The position numbers were made by a program, and so were the translations under genes. Below the pieces are notes generated by a model that saw only the letters and a program-made list of their open reading frames with translations, had not been told where the DNA came from and ran no database searches. From DASTFY01 sp963813375 (GTDB lineage Bacteria; Actinomycetota; Acidimicrobiia; Acidimicrobiales; Ilumatobacteraceae): DNA of 64,000 nt. Where the stretch lies: NCBI GenBank assembly GCA_963813375.1, contig CAWEYT010000003.1, positions 17,710 to 81,709 on the forward strand. Reading direction: 5' to 3'. This document shows positions 28,471-36,251 of this stretch, piece after piece (the first letter of the stretch is position 1; each line of letters opens with the position of its first letter).

Positions 28471-28827
28471 ATGGCCGACGTCACCATCTACCACAACCCT
28501 CATTGAGGGTCCTCCAAGAACGCTCTCGCGGCCGCGCGTGAGCTGGGCGTCGAGTTCGACGTCGTCGAGTACCTGAAGACGCCACCGGACCGCGAGACCT
28601 TGGAAGGCATCGTCGCCGTCCTCGAGGATCCCATCGCCGACCTGGTCCGGAAGGACTCGCTCTTCCAGAAGCTGGGGCTGGACCCGGCCGACTACACCGA
28701 GGCCGGTCCCGTCATCGATCTCCTGCTCGAGCGCAAGGCGCTGATGCAGCGCCCGATCATCGTGAAGGGCGACCGCGCCATCATCGGGCGCCCGACCTCC
28801 CGGGTGCGCGAGCTGCTCGCCGGCTGA
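28471..28827 (+). CDS. ArsC-like thioredoxin-fold reductase with in-frame UGA at the catalytic cysteine (putative selenoprotein)
   Basis: From ATG 28471 the frame reads VTIYHNPH, then TGA (28504-28506, codon 12), then GSSKNALAAARELG to a TGA at 28827. E. coli plasmid ArsC has IYHNPACGTSRNTL with catalytic Cys12, so the UGA falls exactly on the catalytic cysteine. The rest is intact (YLKTPPDRETLEG, LVRKDSLFQKLGL, RPIIVKGDRAIIGRP), 118 codons in all. A hairpin with G first in its loop begins 15 bases after the UGA and its loop starts 24 bases after it, as bacterial SECIS elements require. Selenocysteine insertion is therefore the favoured reading. A TGC-to-TGA error or a nonsense mutation is the alternative. 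Arsenate or another thiol substrate is not resolved. Confidence 0.7.
28504..28543 (+). promoter_or_regulatory. Candidate bacterial SECIS element in the ArsC-like gene
   Basis: After the UGA (28504-28506), GCTCTCGCG (28522-28530) pairs with CGCGTGAGC (28535-28543) with one T-T mismatch, enclosing the loop GCCG (28531-28534). Stem length, a G at the first loop position and the 24-base distance from the UGA meet the general rules for bacterial SECIS hairpins. Folding was done by eye; GC-rich coding DNA can form such stems by chance. Confidence 0.5.
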
Positions 28828-28859
28828 ACCCGTCCGGGTGGCCCCGGCCGAGGAGTGGG

Positions 28860-29990
28860 TCACGCCCGTTCGGTGCGCAGCCGGGCTTCGATGCGGGCCG
28901 AGCGGAGCATCGGCGACGGATGGCTGCCGATGGCGCGGGGCGTTCCGTCGCCGCCGTCCTGACGGTCGAGGGCGTGGACCCGCCGAAGGGCGAGGGCGAG
29001 GTGCCGCCCGTAGCCCATGTCGACTGCCCGCTGATCGGCGGCGAACTCGGCCGACCGGCCCAGGCGGTCGCCGATGCGTCGCGCCACGATGACCGTGGCG
29101 AGGAAGGCCAGGGCCAGCACCTGCAGCATCGCGCTGACGATGCGCCCGATGAGCGCCAGTCCGGCCGATCGCTGGGCCAGGACGTCGGTGGCGGCGTAGG
29201 CCAGCCGCTCGAGCAGGAAGCCGACGCGGGCCAGCGTGATGATCGGCAGCGACAGCCAGTGCGTGATGGTGAGGGCCACCGTGTGCAACCCGAGGTGGTG
29301 ACCGAGCTCGTGGGCGAGCACGCCGTGCAGCTCGTCGTCCGGCAGCAGCTCCAGCGCGCCGGTGCTGACGGCGACGACGTGTCCGCCGCACGCGTAGGCG
29401 TTGAGCTCCGGGGAATCCGTCACGGCGAGGACGAACCGGTGGGCGGGCAGGCCAGCCTGCTCCACGACGTCGTGCCAGGCGGGCTCGAGGCGGTCGAGCT
29501 CCTCGGGCGTAGGGCGCCGGGCGCCGTACAGCCAGCTCAGGAGGAGACGCTGCACCGGCCGGAGGAACATGAGGATGCCCGCCGCCAGGTACCCGACCGC
29601 GAAGGCCCAGTAGGGCACCGGCGCCACGAGACGAACGACGAGCCAGAAGGCGGCGAGCGCGACCAGCGAGACGGGCAGCAGCGCCGCGGTCGGCACCAGC
29701 ACGGCCAGTGCCGACGTGTCGGGCCGCCGGCCGGCGCGGGCGTCGAGGGCGCGCACGCGGTCGGGTGCGGTGCCCGGCGTCCCGGCACGGCGATCGGGTT
29801 GGGCGCGCCGGGTGGGGTGGTGGTCGACGGACTCCGCCTCCGAGCCCGGCAGGACGAACTCGTCGTCTGTCCAGCGGGCGCCGTCCCACCACCGCAACCG
29901 CCCGGGTTCACCGGGGACCCGGTACCACCCCCGGCGAGCCGGGCCCGAGCTGTTCAGCGCATCCTCCTGCGGGGAGATGTTTCGCTGCAT
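28860..29990 (-). CDS. M48-family zinc metalloprotease with DUF2510 domain
   Basis: The ATG at 29990 (MQRNISPQED) was chosen over an upstream in-frame start because the upstream part runs into the TetR gene. Residues 20-45 match DUF2510 (GWYRVPGEPGRLRWWDGARW), typical of Actinobacteria. Two membrane segments follow, then the protease domain with HELGHH near 225, further membrane segments and the third-ligand EFAADQRAVDMGYG. It resembles HtpX/Ste24-like membrane proteases involved in membrane-protein quality control. It is intact. Confidence 0.85.
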   Translation of the reverse strand: MQRNISPQEDALNSSGPARRGWYRVPGEPGRLRWWDGARWTDDEFVLPGSEAESVDHHPTRRAQPDRRAGTPGTAPDRVRALDARAGRRPDTSALAVLVPTAALLPVSLVALAAFWLVVRLVAPVPYWAFAVGYLAAGILMFLRPVQRLLLSWLYGARRPTPEELDRLEPAWHDVVEQAGLPAHRFVLAVTDSPELNAYACGGHVVAVSTGALELLPDDELHGVLAHELGHHLGLHTVALTITHWLSLPIITLARVGFLLERLAYAATDVLAQRSAGLALIGRIVSAMLQVLALAFLATVIVARRIGDRLGRSAEFAADQRAVDMGYGRHLALALRRVHALDRQDGGDGTPRAIGSHPSPMLRSARIEARLRTERA

Positions 29991-30031
29991 GGTACGTCCC
30001 GTTCCCGGTGGAGGGACAGGGAAGTCGACGT

Positions 30032-30715
30032 TCAGCGCGCGGTGGAGCTGGCTGCCGGGCTGGGGACCGCGGCCAGGGCCTGGATCGTCCACTGGCCGAC
30101 GAACGTGGCCAGCTCGTCGATCGAGAGCTTCAGCCTCCCGGTGCGGTGGTAGTGCGAGAACTGCGCCACGGCGCCCAGGACGCCGATGGCCAGGAGGGTG
30201 GGATCGTGCTCGTCGGGGACCAGTCCGGCCGTCTGGGCTTCACGCACCAGCCGCGCCGCGTCCTGGACGTACACGTCGCCGCTCTCCCGCAGCACGGCAG
30301 CGACCCGCTGGTCGTGGCGCTCGACCTCGAGGAGGGCGAAGAATCGGCCGTGCTCGGCCATGAAGCGGACCGATGCCTCGGTGCCCTGGCGGAGACGGGT
30401 CACGGGATCGGCGTCGTCGTCCATCGCCGCGGCCTGGGCCCGCCGGAGCTGCTGGCGGACGGAGCGCACGAGCTCGGCGAAGAGCGATTCCTTGTTCTCG
30501 AAGTACCAGTAGAAGAGGCCCTTGGCCACGCCCGCCGTCTCGCAGATGTCGGCGATGCGGGTGGGGCCGTAGCCGCCGCTGGCGAAGAGCGCCTCCGCGG
30601 CGTCGAGCAGCTGCTGCTTGCGCTCGAGGCCCTGGTCCGTGTGCCGGCGCGGCGTCGCCGGACCGTCGCCGGCCGACCGGTCATTTGCTGGGTCACGTGT
30701 TGTTCGTTGGTCCAC
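30032..30715 (-). CDS. TetR-family transcriptional regulator
   Basis: The 227-residue protein starts at GTG 30715. The DNA-binding domain is clear: QLLDAAEALFASGGYGPTRI, DICETAGVAKGLFYWYFENK and ESLFAELV, with the typical FYWYF recognition helix. The C-terminal ligand domain (residues 95-215) cannot be assigned. It is divergent from the ferredoxin gene, and a TTGACCC..GGGTCAA palindrome lies in the shared spacer, so it probably controls itself and the ferredoxin. Confidence 0.88.
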   Translation of the reverse strand: MDQRTTRDPANDRSAGDGPATPRRHTDQGLERKQQLLDAAEALFASGGYGPTRIADICETAGVAKGLFYWYFENKESLFAELVRSVRQQLRRAQAAAMDDDADPVTRLRQGTEASVRFMAEHGRFFALLEVERHDQRVAAVLRESGDVYVQDAARLVREAQTAGLVPDEHDPTLLAIGVLGAVAQFSHYHRTGRLKLSIDELATFVGQWTIQALAAVPSPAASSTAR

Positions 30716-30754
30716 GTCGTCTCACCATCGCGTCGGCGGTCAGTCCACCAGGCC

Positions 30755-30770
30755 TTGACCCGTGGGTCAA
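30755..30770. promoter_or_regulatory. Palindromic operator candidate between divergent TetR and ferredoxin genes
   Basis: TTGACCC and GGGTCAA form seven-base inverted arms around GT at 30755-30770. It lies 40 bases upstream of the regulator start and 30 bases upstream of the ferredoxin start. Such a short dyad in a divergent TetR promoter region is the usual arrangement for TetR autoregulation. Confidence 0.65.
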
Positions 30771-30799
30771 TCCCACCTGCCGCGCCCTAGGCTCGCGGC

Positions 30800-31111
30800 G
30801 TGTCCAGCGCCCGGCTCGAGCGGATCGCCACGCGGGAGCGCAACGCCAAGTGGAAGAACCCCCCGCTGCGCATCGAGATGGCCGAGTGCATCAACTGCGA
30901 CGCCTGCCTCCGCCACTGCCCGAGCCACTTCGGTGCGATCTTCAACCACGGGCCCGACGTCGTGATCATCCCGGAGCTCTGCTCGGGGTGCGACAAGTGC
31001 CTCCCCGCCTGTCCCGTCGACTGCATCTACCCGTTCCCGGACTGGGAGCAGGCTGGGTCCCCGCTCGAGTGGTGGGACGAGCCCGGCAGCAGCAACGATC
31101 CGTACCGGTGA
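30800..31111 (+). CDS. Ferredoxin with two [4Fe-4S] motifs
   Basis: The 103-residue protein starts at GTG 30800. It has two CxxCxxCxxxCP clusters: CINCDACLRHCP near residue 30 and CSGCDKCLPACP near residue 62, which should bind two [4Fe-4S] clusters, or one [4Fe-4S] plus one [3Fe-4S] after oxidation. N- and C-terminal extensions are basic and acidic respectively. The redox partner is not encoded nearby. The divergent TetR gene is a likely regulator. Confidence 0.85.
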   Translation: MSSARLERIATRERNAKWKNPPLRIEMAECINCDACLRHCPSHFGAIFNHGPDVVIIPELCSGCDKCLPACPVDCIYPFPDWEQAGSPLEWWDEPGSSNDPYR

Positions 31112-31163
31112 GGGCCTTGCCGGTGAGGGGTCGGGTTCGGCTCGCGTCCGCTAGACACAGACC

Positions 31164-31922
31164 ATGACCGATCTCCAGTTGCTGCCCGGTGCCGAGCCCT
31201 GGTCCGCGGAGGGCGGGCCTGCCGGCGCGCTCTGCCTGCACGGCTTCACCGGCAACCCGGGCTCCATGCGCGGGGTGGCGGAGGCCTTCGCCGCCGCCGG
31301 CTTCGCCGTCGAGCTGCCCCGCCTCCCGGGTCACGGCACGACGGTGGAGGACATGAAGGCGACGAGGTGGGCGGACTGGACGGCCGAGGTGGAAGCGGCC
31401 TACCAGCGTCTGGCCGCTCGCACCGACAAGGTGGTCGTCTCCGGCCTGTCGATGGGGGGCAGCCTCACGCTGTGGACGGCGTTGCAGCATCCCGAGGTGG
31501 CGGGGCTCGTGTGCATCAACCCCGCGACGAAGCCGCAGCCGGCCGAGCTCATGGAGATGCTGCACGGGATGGTCAACGAGGGCACCGACGTCATGCCCGG
31601 GATCGGCGCCGACATCGCCGATCCGGATGCGACCGAGAGCGCCTATGCCCAGACGCCCCTGCTCCCGCTGATCTCGCTCGTCGAGGACGGCCTGGCGTCG
31701 CAGTGCGAGCGCTACGGCGAGATCACCTGCCCGTTGCTCCTCCTGACCAGCCCGCAGGACCATGTGGTCGAGCCGAGCAACGGCGACTTCCTGGCCGAGA
31801 CCTTCGGTGGTCCGGTGGAGCGCATCAGCCTCGACCGCAGCTACCACGTCGCGACGCTCGACTACGACAAGGACGTGATCTTCGAGGCTGCGGTGGCCTT
31901 CGGCCGCAAGGTCACAGGCTGA
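31164..31922 (+). CDS. Alpha/beta-hydrolase carboxylesterase (Est30-like)
   Basis: The 252-residue protein has the oxyanion-hole HGFTGNPGS near 25, nucleophile elbow GLSMGGS near 94, the acid residue in LLLTSPQDHVVEP and the catalytic histidine in SYHVATLDYD near 230. The length and order fit Est30/Yvak-type monoacylglycerol or carboxyl esterases. It is intact. A physiological substrate cannot be named. Confidence 0.85.
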   Translation: MTDLQLLPGAEPWSAEGGPAGALCLHGFTGNPGSMRGVAEAFAAAGFAVELPRLPGHGTTVEDMKATRWADWTAEVEAAYQRLAARTDKVVVSGLSMGGSLTLWTALQHPEVAGLVCINPATKPQPAELMEMLHGMVNEGTDVMPGIGADIADPDATESAYAQTPLLPLISLVEDGLASQCERYGEITCPLLLLTSPQDHVVEPSNGDFLAETFGGPVERISLDRSYHVATLDYDKDVIFEAAVAFGRKVTG

Positions 31923-31956
31923 CCGCCGGTCACGCGCCGCTCTGGATGGCCGCCGT

Positions 31957-32931
31957 GTGCACGACATGACCGCCGGCGCGGTGCTCTCGGTGGTGGCGTC
32001 GATCCCCAGCCCGTCGGACGGGACGATCTCGTTGGGCCCGCTCAACCTCCGCGCCTACGGGTTGATGATCGCCCTCGGTGTGCTGGCCGGGGTCTGGCTG
32101 GCCGGCCGGCGGCTCGAAGCGAGAGGGGTCGGGACCCGGGAGGACATGTCGTACATCGCGTTGTGGGCGGTGCCGGCCGGGATCATCGGTTCGCGGCTGT
32201 ACCACGTGATCACCGACTGGCGCCGCTTCCAGGGGCGGTGGCTCGACGCCTTCAAGATCTGGGAGGGCGGCCTCGGCATCTGGGGCGGCGTCGCGCTCGG
32301 CGTCGCGGTGGGCATCTGGGCCGCCATGCGTCGGGGCATCCCGCTGCAGGGTGGGCTGTCGGCCATCATCCCGGCGCTCCCGCTGGCCCAGGCCATCGGC
32401 CGTTGGGGGAACTGGTGGAACCAGGAGCTGTTCGGGCGACCGACCGACCTGCCGTGGGCGCTCGAGGTCTCGTCCGACAAGGCGGTGTCCGCCGGCTACC
32501 CGCCCGGGACGACGTTCCATCCGACGTTCCTCTACGAGTCGCTGTGGTGCCTGCTGCTGTGCGGCGGGCTGATCTGGATCGACCGCCGGTTCCGGATCTG
32601 GGGCACGGAGCTGTTCGCGCTGTACGTCGCCGGCTACACGTTCATGCGCTTCTGGATCGAGCGGCTGCGCGTCGATGAGGCTTCGCTGCTCTGGGGTTGG
32701 CGGGTCAATGAGGTCGTGTCGCTCGTGGTGTTCGCGATCGCCGTCGTGTACCTCCTCGTCTCGATGCGCCGCCCCCGGCCGGACCCGGTCGGAGCCGTGG
32801 TCGAGGCCCAGGTTGAGGTCGACGTCGAGGTGGCCGATGCGGAGATGGCCGATGCCGGGCCGGCCGATGCCGACGCGGTCGATGACGAGCCCGAGGAGCG
32901 CGTCGAGCCCGCCGCCGTAGCATCGTCAGCC
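31957..32931 (+). CDS. lgt: Prolipoprotein diacylglyceryl transferase, reading in frame into gatC
   Basis: Lgt transfers diacylglycerol from phosphatidylglycerol to the lipobox cysteine of prolipoproteins. The N-terminus is GTG 31957 or ATG 31966. Seven membrane segments and the signature GRWGNWWNQELFG near residue 150 are present, plus RAYGLMIALG, WEGGLGIWGG and the late YTFMRFWIERLRVDE. After the last membrane segment a highly acidic tail of about 55 residues runs directly, without a stop, into the GatC sequence that begins at GTG 32932. A TAG at 32918 in another frame would end Lgt if a one-base error were present. Several lipoproteins in this window are likely substrates. Confidence 0.85.
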
Positions 32932-33234
32932 GTGTCCGATCGCCTCTCGGCCGCCCAGGTCGCCCACGTGGCCCGTCTGGCCCGTCTCGAGCTGACCGAC
33001 CAGGAGCTGGCCCGCTACACCGAGCAGCTGGCGTCGATGCTCGACCACTTCCGCGACATCGACGCGCTCGAGCTCGACGACGTCGCCCCGATGTCGCAGC
33101 CCCTGCCGCTCCAGAACGTCTTCCGTGAGGACGTCGTCGGGCCCACCCTCGACCGCGACGAGGTGCTGGCGGCGGCGCCGGCCGCCGAGTCCGGCCGCTT
33201 CCGCGTGCCGCCGATCCTCGGTGAGGCCCCATGA
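32932..33234 (+). CDS. gatC: Asp/Glu-tRNA amidotransferase subunit C, in frame with lgt
   Basis: The sequence beginning at GTG 32932 matches GatC: LSAAQVAHVARLARLELTDQEL, LDHFRDIDALELDDVAPMSQPLPL and VFREDVVGPTLDRDEVL. The expected length is about 100 residues. It stabilises the GatA-GatB complex. No stop separates it from lgt, and no clear ribosome site lies before the GTG, so it is either the C-terminal domain of an Lgt-GatC fusion or translated by re-initiation. Its TGA overlaps the ATG of gatA. Confidence 0.85.
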   Translation: MSDRLSAAQVAHVARLARLELTDQELARYTEQLASMLDHFRDIDALELDDVAPMSQPLPLQNVFREDVVGPTLDRDEVLAAAPAAESGRFRVPPILGEAP

Positions 33235-34718
33235 CGACCCTGGACACGACGGACACCGGCGGCGCGCTGCCGTCGTCGGTGATCGACATCGCGACAGCCG
33301 TGCGATCAGGATCGGTGACCGCCGCGGCCGTCGTCGAGGCCCATCTGGAGCGGATCGCGGCCCGGGAAGGCGACGTGCACGCCTTCAACCTCGTGATGGC
33401 GGACGAGGCGCGCCAGACAGCGGCGTCGATCGACGCGCGAGTGGCGGCCGGGGAGGATCCCGGACCGCTGGCCGGGGTGCCGGTGGCGCTGAAGGACAAC
33501 ATGTGCACCCGGGGCATCCCGACCACCTGTTCGTCGAAGATCCTCGAGGGTTGGCGACCGCCGTACGACGCCACGGTCGTCGAGCGACTGACCGCGGCAG
33601 GTGCCGTCATCATGGGCAAGACCAACCTCGACGAGTTCGCCATGGGCTCGTCGACCGAGAACTCGGCGTTCGGTCCGACCCGCAACCCCCACGACCTGTC
33701 CCGGGTCCCGGGCGGTTCGTCCGGTGGCAGCGCGGCCGCGGTGGCCGCCGGCTTCGCCGCGGGAGCGTTCGGTTCGGACACGGGCGGATCCATCCGGCAG
33801 CCGGCCGCCCTGTGCGGCGTCGTCGGAGTGAAGCCCACCTACGGCGTGGTTTCCCGCTACGGCTTGGTTGCATTTGCATCGAGCCTCGACCAGATTGGTC
33901 CGTTCGCCCACACGGTCGAGGACGCCGCCCTCCTGCTGGAGGTCGTGGGCGGTCACGACCCGATGGACTCCACGTCGCTCGATCAGCCCGCCCCCTCCCT
34001 CCGGTCCGTCCTGGGCGACGGTGTGGAGGGGCTACGTGTCGGTCGCATCACCGATCTCCCGCCCGGGGCCGACCCCGACGTCGAAGAGCGGATGGAGCTC
34101 GCCTTCGAGGCGCTGGAGCGCGCCGGGGCCAAGACCGTCGACGTCACGGTGCCGGCGTTCAGCTACGGCCTCACCGCTTACTACCTCATCGCGCCCGCCG
34201 AGGCCTCGAGCAACCTGGCCCGGTACGACGGCGTCCGCTACGGGCTGCGGGTCGACGCCGCTGACACCGCGGCGATGAACGCCGCCACCCGCGAGGCCGG
34301 CTTCGGGGCCGAGGTGAAGCGGCGCATCATGCTCGGCACCTACGCCTTGTCCGCCGGCTACTACGACGCCTACTACGGCAAGGCGCTCAAGGTCCGCCGG
34401 CTCATCGCCGACGACTTCGCCCGCGCCTACCAGGACGCCGACGTCCTGCTCACCCCCACGGCACCGACCGTGGCCTTCCCCTTCGGCGCCAAGACCGACA
34501 ACCCGCTGGCGATGTACCTCTGCGACGTCTACACGATCCCCTCGCCGCTGGCCGGCCATCCCGCCATCAGCGTGCCGTTCGGCACCGGCCAGGACGATCT
34601 GCCCGTCGGGGTGCAGGTCCTCGCCCCCGCGCTGGGCGAGCCTCTCATGTACCGCACCGCGGCGGTGCTGGAGGCGGCGGCGAAGGAGCCAGCCGAGAAG
34701 GAGCGCCGAGAGGAGGGC
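33231..34718 (+). CDS. gatA: Glu-tRNA(Gln)/Asp-tRNA(Asn) amidotransferase subunit A, in frame with gatB
   Basis: GatA is the amidase-signature subunit that releases ammonia from glutamine. The catalytic Lys88 (PVALKDN), the glycine/serine loop PGGSSGGSAAAV near 162 and GSDTGGSIRQPAA near 183 are present. The ATG at 33231 overlaps the gatC stop. The usual C-terminus (GLPAISVP-like stretch, LPVGVQVLAP) is complete, after which a short charged tail leads in frame into GatB without a stop. A TGA at 34720 exists in the next frame, so a single indel could have removed the stop. Confidence 0.9.
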
Positions 34719-36200
34719 ATGACCGCCACCGATTCCCCCGCCACCACCGTGCCCGCCGGCGAGCTGATCGACGGCTACGAGCTGATCGTCGGGCTGGAGG
34801 TCCACGTCGAGCTGGCCACGGCCACCAAGCTCTTCAGCGCCAGCCCCAACCGCTTCGGCGACGAACCGAACACCAACATCGACCCTGTCACGCTCGGGCT
34901 CCCGGGTTCGCTGCCGGTGCTCAACCGGCGGGCGGTCGAGCTGGCCATCCGCATCGGCCTGGCCCTGCACTGCGAGGTGCAGCCGTGCCTGTTCCACCGG
35001 AAGAACTACTTCTACCCGGACATGCCGAAGGACTACCAGATCTCCCAGTACGACCAGCCGCTGAACGTGGACGGCTGGCTGGAGCTCCCGTCCGGGACCC
35101 GCATCGGCATCGAGCGGGCCCACGTGGAGGAGGACACCGGCAAGTCCACCCACCTCGGCGGGAGCGGGGGTCGGATCCACGGCAGCGACTACTCGCTGGT
35201 CGACTACAACCGTGCCGGCGTCCCCCTCGTGGAGATCGTGGGTCGGCCCGACATCCGCAGCTCCGAGCAGGCCCGGCAGTACGTCAACGAACTGCGGGCG
35301 ATCCTCGTCGCCATCGACGCCTCCGACGCCAAGATGGAGGAGGGTTCGATGCGGGTCGACGCCAACGTGTCCGTGCGCCGCCCTGGTGAGCCGCTCGGCA
35401 CTCGTTGCGAGATCAAGAACCTCAACTCGGTGCGGTCGCTCGGTCGGGCGATCGAGTACGAGGCCCGCCGGCAGGTCACGCTGCTGGCCGACGGCGAGGT
35501 CGTCCGGCAGGAGACCCGCCACTGGGACGAGAACGACGGCCGGACCCACACGTTGCGGACGAAGGAGGATGCCGACGACTACCGGTACTTCCCGGAGCCG
35601 GACCTGGTCCCCCTGGTGCCGGACGACGCCTGGGTGGAGGAGATCCGCGCCGCGCTGCCGCCGCTACCCGCCGCCCGCCGGGTCGCGCTGGCGGCCGCGG
35701 CCGGGGTCGACACGACCACCGAAGCCGTGGCCCTGGTCGTCGACCGGGGGCGGGACCGCCTCGCCCTCGACGCCATCGCGGCCGGGGGCGATCCGGCACG
35801 GGTGCTCGTCCACATCGAGCACAACCTGCCGCCGGAGGGACCGGATCCCGTGACGCCCGCCGCCCTCGCCGCGCTCACCGGACTGGAGACGGCCGGGCAG
35901 GTCACGGCCACGCAGGCCAAGCAGATCCTGGTCGAGCTCGTCGAGGCCGGGGGCGACGGCGACCCCGCCGCCATCGCCGCCCGACGGGGCTTCCAGGCGA
36001 TGGACAGCGGCGCGCTCGATGCGGCCGTCGACGCCGCCATCGCCGCCCAGCCCGCGGCGTGGGAGAAGTACTGCGCCGGGGAGGACAAGGCGGCGGGCGC
36101 CCTGGTCGGCGCGGTCATGAAGGCCACGAGGGCGCAGGCCGACGGCAAGGCGGTGACGGCGCTGCTGCAGGCCAGGCGGGCCGAGAGTTCCCCGTCGTAG
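34719..36200 (+). CDS. gatB: Glu-tRNA(Gln)/Asp-tRNA(Asn) amidotransferase subunit B
   Basis: GatB binds the misacylated tRNA and carries the kinase and transamidase site. GLEVHVELATATKLFS, CLFHRKNYFYPDMPKDYQIS and VEEDTGKSTH are present, along with MEEGSMRVDANVSVR and the C-terminal GatB/YqeY tail domain. The ATG at 34719 has a very strong ribosome site GAGAGGAGG five bases upstream, so GatB can be made separately even though the frame is open from gatA. The length of about 493 residues is normal. Confidence 0.92.
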   Translation: MTATDSPATTVPAGELIDGYELIVGLEVHVELATATKLFSASPNRFGDEPNTNIDPVTLGLPGSLPVLNRRAVELAIRIGLALHCEVQPCLFHRKNYFYPDMPKDYQISQYDQPLNVDGWLELPSGTRIGIERAHVEEDTGKSTHLGGSGGRIHGSDYSLVDYNRAGVPLVEIVGRPDIRSSEQARQYVNELRAILVAIDASDAKMEEGSMRVDANVSVRRPGEPLGTRCEIKNLNSVRSLGRAIEYEARRQVTLLADGEVVRQETRHWDENDGRTHTLRTKEDADDYRYFPEPDLVPLVPDDAWVEEIRAALPPLPAARRVALAAAAGVDTTTEAVALVVDRGRDRLALDAIAAGGDPARVLVHIEHNLPPEGPDPVTPAALAALTGLETAGQVTATQAKQILVELVEAGGDGDPAAIAARRGFQAMDSGALDAAVDAAIAAQPAAWEKYCAGEDKAAGALVGAVMKATRAQADGKAVTALLQARRAESSPS

Positions 36201-36251
36201 CGCCGCCGCGGTAATTCCTCGCCACCATCCACCGCACCGAGGCCAGACTCG

